The position numbers and the translations under genes are program-made. 64,000 nucleotides of DNA from positions 30,218 through 94,217 of the forward strand of contig NZ_JAAWWD010000064.1 in the NCBI RefSeq assembly GCF_021404545.1, read 5' to 3'. Below, in pieces: positions 7,253 to 15,271 of the stretch (its first letter is position 1; each line of letters opens with the position of its first letter). The stretch is from Aestuariivita sp. Its GTDB lineage: Bacteria > Pseudomonadota > Alphaproteobacteria > Rhodobacterales > Rhodobacteraceae. The notes below the pieces were generated by a model. That model was not told the DNA's origin and did not search any database. It saw only the letters and a program-made list of their open reading frames with translations.

Positions 7253-8176
7253 TCACCGCCTGTGCCAGAGCGGATGCGGCACCGGGTCCTTAGGCCGGAA
7301 CAGGAAACGCGCGAACACATCGACGTAAGAGCGATAAAGATAGCCGTCATTGCGCTCCAGATACCGCGCCTTGTTCTGCCGATAGAGACCTGGAAGCCGA
7401 TACCACGGCACCCTGGGATGCATGTGATGCACCACGTGCAAGTTGTTGTTGAGAAAAAGAAATGCCAGCGGCCCGCGGTCCTCGATGATCACGGTGCGGG
7501 CGCGGGCATGCTCATGCGCCTGATGCTCCAGAAAGGTGCGGATTTTCAACAGCGCAAGGCCGATATGCACCGCGATGAGATAGGCCCAAACCGGCATATC
7601 TGTGGCCAGAACGACCCAGGCCAGAACCGATGCCACCCCCGGCAGGTGCAACGCCCAGCCAAGCCATACCGCCCGGTTCCCGGCCCATGCCGCGCGCCAC
7701 TCGCTTTGCACAAAGAGGATCTGTCCCAGAATCGGGCCAATGACCATTCGGCCAAGAAGCGTGTTGTTCAACGTGAAGATCGCGCGTTTCCAGCCTGTCA
7801 TCCGGTCCCAATCGTCTGGGTCCAGATAGTTCGATTCCGGATCGTCGTAAGGATCCGTGAGGCGCTGATCCTGGTGGTGGGCCAGATGCAGATCGCGAAA
7901 CCGGTTATACGGAATGCACAGGTTCAGCGGCAGGGCCATCAGCACCTCGTTCAGCATCCGCGACCGGAACGGGTGGCCATGCAAGGCCTCATGGGTCAAT
8001 GATGCGTGAAACGCGATCAGCACGCCTGTGACCAGCACCGAAAGAACCGGCGCCACGACAAAGACCAGAGCCGTCACCAGGGCCCAAAGCCCGTAACAGG
8101 CCAATATCATCAAAAAAGTCGGCCATTCCACGGCGCGTGCGCGTGGCGGCGCAATCGCACCGGCATGTAACGTCAT
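7253..8176 (-). CDS. Membrane fatty acid desaturase family protein
   Basis: 307 residues with several membrane helices and the histidine boxes of the diiron fatty acid desaturase/hydroxylase family: HEALHGH at about 63-69, HLAHH at about 98-102 and HVVHHMHP near residue 245. These residues bind the two irons used for O2-dependent C-H oxidation of a membrane lipid or related substrate. FLEHQAHEHARA near 215 adds further histidines. It is divergent from an XRE-type regulator 107 bases away that may control it. Whether it acts on acyl chains, a carotenoid or another lipid is not decidable here. Confidence 0.85.
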   Translation of the reverse strand: MTLHAGAIAPPRARAVEWPTFLMILACYGLWALVTALVFVVAPVLSVLVTGVLIAFHASLTHEALHGHPFRSRMLNEVLMALPLNLCIPYNRFRDLHLAHHQDQRLTDPYDDPESNYLDPDDWDRMTGWKRAIFTLNNTLLGRMVIGPILGQILFVQSEWRAAWAGNRAVWLGWALHLPGVASVLAWVVLATDMPVWAYLIAVHIGLALLKIRTFLEHQAHEHARARTVIIEDRGPLAFLFLNNNLHVVHHMHPRVPWYRLPGLYRQNKARYLERNDGYLYRSYVDVFARFLFRPKDPVPHPLWHRR

Positions 8177-8283
8177 TCGGTTATCCTGTTCCGCATCCCC
8201 GAGGGTACAGGACCATGGTCACCAAACCGTTACCATTCGGAATGTAGTAAACAAAATTCAGCAGATGTGTTATTTATCACCAA

Positions 8284-9141
8284 ATGGAGATTTTCATCGA
8301 CAAACGTGTGCGAGCCCAACAGTTCCGCCTGCGGCTGCGCCGGGCGATGGACGACGCACATATCTCGCAATCGGCGCTTGCGCGCAGCGTTGGGGTGGAT
8401 CGCTCCACCGTCTCGCAACTGCTTAAAGACACCGGTGCGCGCCTGCCCAATGCGCATGTCGTAGGTGCCTGCGCACAGGCGCTGGGCGTGTCGGCGGACT
8501 GGCTCTTGATGCTGTCGGAACGTCCGGAAAACGCCGCCGACCTGATGTCGAACACCCTCACCCTGACCGAGGCGCCGCGCGCGCTGGTCGATGAACGGAT
8601 CTTCGAGTGGCATAAGGAGGCCGCGGGCTACAAGATCCGCCATGTGCCCGCGGCCCTGCCCGACATGATGAAAACACCTGCCATGCTGGAATGGGAATAC
8701 GCGCCGCATCTGGGCCGCACCACCGCACAAGCCATTGCGGCATCCCAGGAGCGGCTCGAATTCATGCGCGGCGCACAATCGGATTACGAGATCGCTCTGC
8801 CACTCTACGAGCTGCACAGCTTTGTGCAGGGCACCGGATATTATAATGGATTGCCCGATTCGATCCGGCTCGAACAAACAGACCGGCTCCTGGAGCTGAC
8901 CGAACAACTCTATCCGCGCCTGCGCCTCTATCTTTTTGATGCGCAGCGGCTCTACTCGGCGCCCATCACCATATTCGGCCCGTTGCTGGCGGTGTTCTAT
9001 GTCGGCAGCTACTATATGGCCTTCCGCGACCGGGAACGGATCGAAACCTTTACCGATCATTTCGACCGTCTGGTGCGAGAAGCCGATGTGACCACCCGGC
9101 AGCTGCCGGAATACCTTCAAAAGCTGCGCGACACCCTCTGA
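8284..9141 (+). CDS. XRE/Cro-type helix-turn-helix regulator
   Basis: 285 residues. A lambda-Cro/HTH_3 domain occupies about 15-75: FRLRLRRAMDDAHISQSALARSVGVDRSTVSQLL contains the two HTH helices. The C-terminal 200 residues are not a known sensor domain to me; they contain aromatic-rich segments (YYNGLPDSIRLEQ, YVGSYYMAFRD) and look like a ligand-binding domain. The gene is divergent from the desaturase gene, so lipid-related control of that gene is plausible but inferred only from position. Confidence 0.8.
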   Translation: MEIFIDKRVRAQQFRLRLRRAMDDAHISQSALARSVGVDRSTVSQLLKDTGARLPNAHVVGACAQALGVSADWLLMLSERPENAADLMSNTLTLTEAPRALVDERIFEWHKEAAGYKIRHVPAALPDMMKTPAMLEWEYAPHLGRTTAQAIAASQERLEFMRGAQSDYEIALPLYELHSFVQGTGYYNGLPDSIRLEQTDRLLELTEQLYPRLRLYLFDAQRLYSAPITIFGPLLAVFYVGSYYMAFRDRERIETFTDHFDRLVREADVTTRQLPEYLQKLRDTL

Positions 9142-9207
9142 CCACGGGCCGCACCGCACCGGGGCACCCCTAAGGCCGAGCCGAAACGGCACCGCGCAAG
9201 GTCCCGG

Positions 9208-9227
9208 TTTCTTCTTGCCAAAAATAC
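9208..9227 (-). repeat. Intergenic repeat, copy A of the GTATTTTTGGC-AGAAGAA family
   Basis: Read on the minus strand this is GTATTTTTGGCAAGAAGAAA. It lies in the 197-base gap between converging genes. Related copies are at 45080-45100, 49824-49870 and 53224-53270. The rest of this gap shows no gene. Confidence 0.6.
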
Positions 9228-9338
9228 GACCCTGCTCCGGTGGCCCGGTCCAAAACCTCATATGACCGCAGGACCCGCCCTGACCCACAGGGCGGCAAAT
9301 CATCAAAAAGGAATGCGCGCGCAGCGCGCTCCGCCGGA

Positions 9339-10088
9339 TCAGGGGCGCGGATCGGGGTTGACGGTAAAGCCATCCACCGCGATGACCTGTCCCGAGATCA
9401 GGCGTGCCGCGCCCGATCCCAGAAACACGGCCATCTCCGCGACGTCGCGCGCCTCGATGAACCGGCCCATCGCCGTGCCTGTGGCATAACCGTCATAGAC
9501 CGCATCACGGCTCATGCCCTTGGCGCGCGCCTCGCGCTCCATCCGGGGACCTTCCACAGCGCCCGGACAGATCGCATTGGCGCGCACGCCGTGACCCCCC
9601 AATTCCATCGCCAGCGTCTTCATCAGACCGATCACCGCCCATTTGGCCGCGGCATAAGGTGCGCGATTGGGATAGCCATATTGCCCCGCCGTCGAAGAGG
9701 TCAGGATCATCGCACCGCTTTGCTGCGCCTTCATCAGGGGTGCTGCGTATTTCGCGCATAGAAACGCGCCATCCAGATTGACCGCAAGACAGGCATGCCA
9801 GGCCTCCAGCGCGACGTCCTCCACCGGCGCGGTCGGCCCCGCGATCCCGGCATTGGCACATAGCACATCGAGCCCGCCCCAGCGCGCCCTGATCCCGGCG
9901 AACATGCCTTCCACCGCCGCCTCGTCGCTCACATCGACAGGGCTGCACTCCCAGTCGGTCGGACACCTGGCCAGAGCCGCCGTATCCACATCTGCCACCC
10001 AGACCCGCGCGCCGGTCGCGGCAAACCCTTCGGCGATCGCGCGTCCCACGCCAGAGGCGCCCGCCGTCACAAGAACGCGCGCGCTCAC
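9339..10088 (-). CDS. Short-chain dehydrogenase/reductase in carnitine locus
   Basis: 249 residues with the classical SDR fold: cofactor motif TAGASGVGRAIAEG at the N-terminus (TGxxxGxG type), ADVD after the second strand suggesting NAD preference, CANAGIAG, and catalytic Ser/Tyr/Lys in SSTAGQYGYPNRAPYAAAKWA. It should oxidise a secondary alcohol or reduce a ketone. Its start overlaps the end of the carnitine dehydrogenase-thioesterase gene by four bases (ATGA), so the two are translationally coupled. It may act on a carnitine stereoisomer, a related hydroxy acid or the acetoacetate branch; the sequence does not decide. Confidence 0.85.
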   Translation of the reverse strand: MSARVLVTAGASGVGRAIAEGFAATGARVWVADVDTAALARCPTDWECSPVDVSDEAAVEGMFAGIRARWGGLDVLCANAGIAGPTAPVEDVALEAWHACLAVNLDGAFLCAKYAAPLMKAQQSGAMILTSSTAGQYGYPNRAPYAAAKWAVIGLMKTLAMELGGHGVRANAICPGAVEGPRMEREARAKGMSRDAVYDGYATGTAMGRFIEARDVAEMAVFLGSGAARLISGQVIAVDGFTVNPDPRP

Positions 10089-11557
10089 CCTGGCGCCCGG
10101 ATCGCCGCTCCGGCCTCATCCGGATAGGCCAGCGCCGCCTGTGCCGCGGCAATCCGCGCCATCGCCGCCTCGATCTCGGAGGAGGGCGCGCAGGGGCGGC
10201 GCGTCTCAAGGCTGACATGCAGCAGGAAATGCTCACCCGTGGCGATCACCGTGTCACCCTTCATCATCCGGTGAAACAGGTGCAGCTTTTTGCCCTGCCC
10301 CAACAGCATTTGCGTCCGCACCGCAATCCGGTCGCCCGCCAATGCTTCGTCCAAATGGCGGATATGCGTCTCGGCGGTAAAATAACTTCCGCCCGACGCG
10401 ATATAGTCGGCATCGCAGCCAATGATCTCCATGAACCGGTCGGTGGAGTGCGCAAAAGCCTCCAGATACCGGCTTTCGGTCATGTGCCCGTTATAGTCGG
10501 TCCAGTCGAGAGGCACCGCCCGGTCGAGCGTCAGGATCGGCTGTGAGAGATCTTCCAACGCATCCACACCGCCCGCCAGACCCGCTGCCGGGCGCAGGCC
10601 CGCATCATGGGTGTTCAGAAGCGCCCCCGCCCCCCAATCCTGCGCTTTGAGGGCCCGTATCATGCCCACCAGATTGGTGTCGCGGATCCGCTCCAGCTCG
10701 CGGATCGAATGGGCGCCCGATTGCGCATCCGACTGACCCGCGATCAGATCGACCAGCTCATCGGTGAACTCCGGCACATCCATCAGTTTGGTCCAGGGCC
10801 ATTTGAGAGCGGGACCGAACTGCGCCATGAAGTGTTTCATGCCCGCCTCCCCGCCTGCCACGCGATAGGTCTCGAACAGGCCCATCTGCGCCCATCGGAT
10901 GCCGAACCCGTAGCGGATCGCGTTGTCGATCTCCTCGGTGGTGGCAATACCGTCCTTGACCAGCCACAGCGCCTCGCGCCAGACCGCCTCGAGAAAGCGG
11001 TCGGCCACATGGGCGTCGATCTCCTTGCGCAGATGCAGCGGATACATGCCAAGACAGGTGATCACCTCCCTGGCCCGTGCAATCATGCCGACGGTATTGG
11101 CCGGGGACGTCACCAGCTCGATCAGGGGCAGCAGGTAAACGGGATTGAACGGATGCGCGACCATGATCTGTTCGGGGCGCGCCGCGCCTTCCTGCAACTG
11201 CGACGGTTTGAACCCGGACGTGGAGGAGCCGATCACCGCATCCCTCTCACACACGGCCTGAAGCGCGGCAAAGACCGTGTGCTTGATCTCCAGCCGTTCG
11301 GGCACGCTCTCCTGGATCCAGATGGCCCCCTCGACCGCGCCCGCCAGATCGTCGTGAAAGCTCAGACGCCCCTCGGGCGGCAGCGCCACATCCGACAGCC
11401 CCGGCAGTGACCGGCGTGCATTGGCCAGAACCTCGCCGATCTTGCGCTCGGCCTCCGTGTCGGTGTCGAACACCCGCACATTCCAGCCGTTCAACAAGAA
11501 CCGCGCGGCCCAGCCGCCACCGATCACACCGCCTCCGATGATCGCCGCTGTTGTCAT
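10085..11557 (-). CDS. cdhA: Carnitine 3-dehydrogenase fused to betainyl-CoA thioesterase
   Basis: 490 residues with two enzymes in one chain. Residues 1-290 resemble 3-hydroxyacyl-CoA dehydrogenase/L-carnitine dehydrogenase: IIGGGVIGGGWAARFL binds NAD, and ESVPERLEIKH, SSTSGFKPSQL and HPFNPVYLLPLIELV are typical. Residues about 335-480 are a 4HBT hotdog thioesterase with LDWTDYNGHM. The first domain would make 3-dehydrocarnitine from carnitine; after the BKACE step, the second would split betainyl-CoA to glycine betaine. Such fusions are known in alphaproteobacteria (lcdH, cdhAB), whereas pseudomonads use separate genes. The BKACE gene upstream and a GlxA-type regulator support the assignment; no activity is shown by sequence alone. 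Confidence 0.85.
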   Translation of the reverse strand: MTTAAIIGGGVIGGGWAARFLLNGWNVRVFDTDTEAERKIGEVLANARRSLPGLSDVALPPEGRLSFHDDLAGAVEGAIWIQESVPERLEIKHTVFAALQAVCERDAVIGSSTSGFKPSQLQEGAARPEQIMVAHPFNPVYLLPLIELVTSPANTVGMIARAREVITCLGMYPLHLRKEIDAHVADRFLEAVWREALWLVKDGIATTEEIDNAIRYGFGIRWAQMGLFETYRVAGGEAGMKHFMAQFGPALKWPWTKLMDVPEFTDELVDLIAGQSDAQSGAHSIRELERIRDTNLVGMIRALKAQDWGAGALLNTHDAGLRPAAGLAGGVDALEDLSQPILTLDRAVPLDWTDYNGHMTESRYLEAFAHSTDRFMEIIGCDADYIASGGSYFTAETHIRHLDEALAGDRIAVRTQMLLGQGKKLHLFHRMMKGDTVIATGEHFLLHVSLETRRPCAPSSEIEAAMARIAAAQAALAYPDEAGAAIRAPG

Positions 11558-11579
11558 GTCTTTTTTCCCGCATGTTCCG

Positions 11580-11605
11580 GGTCGCGCAACCGCTCTCGCG
11601 CGACC
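11580..11605. promoter_or_regulatory. Inverted repeat GGTCGCGC-N10-GCGCGACC between cdhA and the DUF1203 gene
   Basis: Perfect eight-base arms in the gap between the divergently transcribed carnitine dehydrogenase and DUF1203 genes. It could be an operator for either gene or a leader hairpin on the cdhA message. GGTC/GACC also forms the core of the dyad at 13100-13117. Confidence 0.4.
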
Positions 11606-11633
11606 AGTTTGGTCTCAAAGAAGGAGCCCTGAT

Positions 11634-12101
11634 ATGAAGATCGCATTCCAAGGATTGCCCACCGCCCAGGTGATGGCGGCAAAAATCGCAGGCACGGACG
11701 CATACGGCCAGAAGATCGAACGACATCCCCTGCAAGAGGAGACGTATCCCTGCCGTCACTGTCTTGGCCCCATAGCGGCGGGCACGGATCTGCTGATCCT
11801 GGCCTGGAAACCGTTCGAAGCCACCCATGCCTATACCGAGACCGGGCCGATCTTTCTGTGTGGAGAGGACTGCAAGGCCGCCCCTCCCTCCGACAAGGCG
11901 CCGGATATACTGAGGGCGCCCCAATACCTTGTCCGGGGCTATTCGGCAGACGAGCGGATCGTCTACGGCACGGGACAGGTTTTGGCGACGCAAGAGATTG
12001 CGGACTACGCAACGCAGCTGCTGCACGATCGCGGCATCGCTTTCGTGGATGTGCGCAGTGCGGCGAATAACTGCTATCAATGCCGCGTGCGGCGCGCCTG
12101 A
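11634..12101 (+). CDS. DUF1203 family protein inserted within the carnitine operon
   Basis: 155 residues. It opens MKIAFQGLPTAQV, contains YPCRHCLGPI and later CGEDCKA, LVRGYSADERIVYGTG and a C-terminal NNCYQCRVRR. These match my memory of DUF1203, a small family of unknown function with conserved Cys and a predicted cytoplasmic location. The ATG has AAGGAG seven bases upstream; a longer reading from 11421 runs over the opposite gene and was rejected. It is transcribed against the two carnitine genes that flank it, so any BKACE-cdhA read-through message would be antisense to it. Confidence 0.75.
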   Translation: MKIAFQGLPTAQVMAAKIAGTDAYGQKIERHPLQEETYPCRHCLGPIAAGTDLLILAWKPFEATHAYTETGPIFLCGEDCKAAPPSDKAPDILRAPQYLVRGYSADERIVYGTGQVLATQEIADYATQLLHDRGIAFVDVRSAANNCYQCRVRRA

Positions 12102-12145
12102 AGGCACGCAGCGGCAGCAGACGCACGGCCATCAACCCCACCCGG

Positions 12146-13060
12146 TCACGCCGCAACCGGGGCGCGTTTGGTCAGCCCCAGCTTGGCGCGCACCTCTTCC
12201 GGGCCGATCACGCGAGCGCCCATGTTCTCGATGATTGTCTGGGCGCGTTCGACCAATTGCCAGTTCTGGGCCAGCGCGCCCTTGCCCAGCCAGAGGTTAT
12301 CCTCCAGTCCGACGCGCACATGCCCGCCCGCCAGCACAGCGGCGGCGACATAGGCCATCTGATCGCGCCCCAGCGAAAAGGCCGAAAAATTCCAGTCGTC
12401 GGGCACGTTATTGACCATCGCCATGAAGGTGTTGAGGTCATTGGGCGCGCCCCAGGGCACCCCCATGCACAGCTGCACCAGCGCCGGACCGGTCAACACA
12501 CGGTCCTTGACCAGTTGCTTGGCGTACCACAGATGGCCGGTATCGAACGCTTCGATCTCGGGCATCACGCCCAGATCGGTCATCAGCCGCCCCATCGTGG
12601 TCAGCATGCCGGGCGTGTTGGTCATCACGTAATCGGCCTCGGCGAAATTCATCGTGCCGCAATCGAGCGTACAGATCTCGGGCAGGCATTCGGCCACATG
12701 GGCCACCCGTTCACTGGCGCCCACCATATCGGTGGCGTTCGACAGGGGCAGCGGCGCCTCCGGCCCGCCAAAGACCATGTCGCCGCCCATGCCAGCAGTA
12801 AGGTTGAGTACCACGTCCACCTCCGCCTCGCGGATCCGGTCGGTCACCTCGCGGTAATAGGCCAGATCGCGGGACGGCACGCCGGTCTCGGGATCGCGCA
12901 CATGACAATGGACCACCGCAGCCCCGGCCTTGGCCGCGGCGATCGCGCTCTCGGCAATCTGCCGGGGCGAGCGCGGCACATGCGGGCTGCGGTCCTGGGT
13001 GCCGCCCGATCCGGTCACGGCACAGGTGATGAAAACCTCGCGGTTCATGGCAAGCGGCAT
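12146..13060 (-). CDS. cdhC: BKACE family 3-dehydrocarnitine cleavage enzyme (DUF849)
   Basis: 304 residues of the beta-keto acid cleavage enzyme family. The zinc-binding motif VVHCHVRDP is at about 48-56, VFITCAVTG near the N-terminus, and the catalytic-region VGLEDNLWLG near 255-264. Family enzymes condense a beta-keto acid with acetyl-CoA to give acetoacetate plus a new acyl-CoA; next to a carnitine dehydrogenase the expected reaction is 3-dehydrocarnitine to betainyl-CoA. The ATG at 13060 directly follows a tandemly duplicated Shine-Dalgarno segment; a second ATG four codons in is possible. It is divergent from the GlxA/AraC regulator. Confidence 0.85.
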   Translation of the reverse strand: MPLAMNREVFITCAVTGSGGTQDRSPHVPRSPRQIAESAIAAAKAGAAVVHCHVRDPETGVPSRDLAYYREVTDRIREAEVDVVLNLTAGMGGDMVFGGPEAPLPLSNATDMVGASERVAHVAECLPEICTLDCGTMNFAEADYVMTNTPGMLTTMGRLMTDLGVMPEIEAFDTGHLWYAKQLVKDRVLTGPALVQLCMGVPWGAPNDLNTFMAMVNNVPDDWNFSAFSLGRDQMAYVAAAVLAGGHVRVGLEDNLWLGKGALAQNWQLVERAQTIIENMGARVIGPEEVRAKLGLTKRAPVAA

Positions 13061-13088
13061 CTTGGACCTCCCTATCTTGGACCTCCCT
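13059..13088 (-). repeat. 15-bp tandem duplication covering the BKACE ribosome-binding site
   Basis: The 15-mer ATCTTGGACCTCCCT occurs twice, at 13059-13073 and 13074-13088. On the coding strand this places GGGAGGT twice upstream of the start, the near copy about seven bases from the ATG. The duplication reaches into the start codon. Confidence 0.9.
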
Positions 13089-13099
13089 TATGTCTGATC

Positions 13100-13117
13100 C
13101 CGGTCCAGAATGACCGG
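13100..13117. promoter_or_regulatory. Candidate CdhR operator CCGGTC-N6-GACCGG
   Basis: Perfect six-base arms around CAGAAT in the 97-base gap between the divergent BKACE gene and the GlxA/AraC regulator gene. The position suits a regulator controlling both directions. The assignment to this regulator is inferred. Confidence 0.45.
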
Positions 13118-13157
13118 TCTTGTCACATTTCTATTTCCGAAATACGCTGTTGACTTG

Positions 13158-14123
13158 ATGAAGTCCGCACAATCCATCCTGACATCCGCCTCTGCTACGC
13201 TGAACGTCGCAGTGCTGACATTTCAGGCGACCAACACACTTTCGTTTGCGGCCGCCATCGACCCGATGCGCGCCGCCAACCGTCAGGCCGGGCGCCAGCT
13301 CTTTGACTGGACCTATGTCACGCCAGGATCCGATCCGGTCGTTCTGACCAGCGGTATCACGCTGACCGGCACGCCGTTGGCGCAGTTGATCGCGACCGAC
13401 CTGCTGATCGTCGTCGCCGGTTTCCGGATCGAGGAGCAGGCCACCCCGGCCATTGGCGCCAGCCTGCGGCGGCTGGCGGCCTCGGGCGCGACGCTGGCGG
13501 GCATCGACGGGGGGCCATGGATCCTGGCCGCCTCAGGCGTGCTGGATGGCGAAACCGCGACAACCCATTGGGAAGACCTTGGGGCGTTCGCCATCCGCTT
13601 CCCCGATGTGACAACCGTGGCCAACCGTTTTTGCATTTCGCACGCGCGGATGACATGCGGCGGGGCGATCCCTGCAATCGACATGATGCTGCATCTGATC
13701 GCGGCGCGGCATGGTCGCAAGCTGGCCCGCCAGGTGGCAGGCGCCTTTATCCACGACGTCGCCACCGATCCCGCGCGCCCCCAGACCCGCGCAGGCCCCG
13801 ACCCGCGCCACAACCGGCTGACGGCAGAAGCCAGCGCGCTGATGGAGCATACCCTCGATGCGCCCTTGCCGATCCCCGAGATTGCGAGACGGTTAAGGAT
13901 CAGCCCACGCACGCTGGAGACGCAGTTTCGCGCACGCCTCGGACGCTCTCCCAAAGCGCATTACCTGACTCTGCGCCTGGCCGAGGCGCTGCGGCTGGTG
14001 ACCCAGACCGATCATGCGCTGATCGACATCGCCCTGGCCACGGGGTTCGGATCGGCCGCGAGCTTTTCGCGCGCGTTTCGTGCCGCACATGGTACCTCGG
14101 CCCGGCGCCTGCGCAGCGGGTAA
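13158..14123 (+). CDS. cdhR: GlxA/AraC-family regulator, likely carnitine-responsive (CdhR-type)
   Basis: 321 residues. The N-terminal 185 residues form a DJ-1/PfpI-like sensing domain (VLTFQATNTLSFAAAIDPMRAANR, DLLIVVAGF, AGIDGGPWILAASG). The C-terminal part is an AraC DNA-binding domain with two HTHs: PIPEIARRLRISPRTLETQFRARLG and LIDIALATGFGSAASFSRAFR. CdhR and GbdR, which control carnitine and betaine catabolism in pseudomonads, have this architecture. The start MKSAQS was taken because the preceding in-frame codons lie in the operator region. It is divergent from the BKACE gene, and its end is only seven bases from the converging aldo/keto reductase. Confidence 0.82.
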   Translation: MKSAQSILTSASATLNVAVLTFQATNTLSFAAAIDPMRAANRQAGRQLFDWTYVTPGSDPVVLTSGITLTGTPLAQLIATDLLIVVAGFRIEEQATPAIGASLRRLAASGATLAGIDGGPWILAASGVLDGETATTHWEDLGAFAIRFPDVTTVANRFCISHARMTCGGAIPAIDMMLHLIAARHGRKLARQVAGAFIHDVATDPARPQTRAGPDPRHNRLTAEASALMEHTLDAPLPIPEIARRLRISPRTLETQFRARLGRSPKAHYLTLRLAEALRLVTQTDHALIDIALATGFGSAASFSRAFRAAHGTSARRLRSG

Positions 14124-14130
14124 GGCGGCA

Positions 14131-15174
14131 TCAATAGGGCATGGGATGCGCACGATGGGCCTGATCGATCTCTGCCAGAACCTCATCGCTCAGCGTAACC
14201 TCGACCGACCCAAGGGCCCGCTCCAGATGCGCCATACGGGTCGCCCCGAAAATGGCCGAACACATGAAGGGCCGCGTTCGGCACCAGGCCAGCGCCATAT
14301 GCACCGGGTCGAGCCCGTGCTGCTGGGCGATCTCCAGATAAGCCCCCACAGCACCAAACACGCGCAGCGTCTTGCGCCCGCCCATTTCTGGCACCAGTGA
14401 CATGCGCGAGCCCTCGGGCACGGCGCCATCTTGATACTTGCCGGTCAAGAGCCCCGCGGCCAAAGGTGAGAACGCAATCAGTCCGACATCCTCGTTCACG
14501 CTGAGCTCGGCCAAATCGGTGTCGTAAAGCCTGCACAGCAGCGAGTATTCGTTTTGCATCGTGGCCACGCGCGGCCATCCCCGACCCTCCGACAGGCGCA
14601 GCCATTGCGCGGTGCCCCAGGCGCTTTCGTTCGACAAACCGAAATAGCGGATCGTGCCACGATCCACCTCGCGCTGGAGCGCCTCAAGACACTCTTCCAT
14701 ATTGGCCAAGGTCGACGCGCGGTCCTGTGACGACGGATCATAAGTCCAGTTCTGCCGGAACATATAGCTGCCGCGATTGGGCCAGTGGAACTGGTAGAGA
14801 TCAATCACATCGGTCTGCAACCGCTTGAGCGAGGACTCGATGGCCAACGGGATCGTCGCAGACGAGATCGGCGCACCGTCCCGCGCGGCCTGCATGCCTG
14901 CGCCGGAATGCTTGGTGGCCAGGATGTAGTCGCCCCGCCGCCCTGATGTCGCATTCCAAGTGCCGATGATCTCCTCGGTGCGGCCCAGGGTTTCGGGGCT
15001 GACAGGGTTAACGGGATACATCTCGGCCGTGTCGATGAAATTGATACCCGCCGCCAGCGCGCGGTCGATCTGGGCGTGGCCTTCGGCTTCGGTGGTCTGG
15101 GTGCCCCAGGTCATCGAGCCCAGGCACAGCTCGGAGACGGTCAGGCCAGTGCGGCCCAGCGGGTTCATCTTCAT
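14131..15174 (-). CDS. Aldo/keto reductase (Tas-like)
   Basis: 347 residues with the aldo/keto reductase barrel. The catalytic tetrad can be placed: Asp and Tyr in NFIDTAEMYP (about 50-59), Lys in ILATKH, His in LYQFHWPN. NADPH-binding segments SPLAAGLLTGKY and a C-terminal FGATRMAHLERAL are present. The long loop and MKMNPLGRTGLTVSELCLGSM opening match the Tas/YajO subgroup. AAGGA lies eight bases before the ATG. It is the last gene in the direction of the TRAP/VOC cluster, 97 bases after the second VOC gene, so cluster membership is likely but not certain. Confidence 0.85.
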   Translation of the reverse strand: MKMNPLGRTGLTVSELCLGSMTWGTQTTEAEGHAQIDRALAAGINFIDTAEMYPVNPVSPETLGRTEEIIGTWNATSGRRGDYILATKHSGAGMQAARDGAPISSATIPLAIESSLKRLQTDVIDLYQFHWPNRGSYMFRQNWTYDPSSQDRASTLANMEECLEALQREVDRGTIRYFGLSNESAWGTAQWLRLSEGRGWPRVATMQNEYSLLCRLYDTDLAELSVNEDVGLIAFSPLAAGLLTGKYQDGAVPEGSRMSLVPEMGGRKTLRVFGAVGAYLEIAQQHGLDPVHMALAWCRTRPFMCSAIFGATRMAHLERALGSVEVTLSDEVLAEIDQAHRAHPMPY

Positions 15175-15271
15175 GTCTTATGTCCTTGATTGCGTGCCCT
15201 AAACCTAAGGGTTGGCGCGCAAAGGGCAACGGCGGGCGCGCAGATTTCACCGCGCCCATGCGGTGCGAGCC

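Noticed and set aside
8215..8236. ATGGT-N12-ACCAT as operator between the desaturase and XRE genes
   Set aside because: Five-base arms with a 12-base spacer are common by chance.
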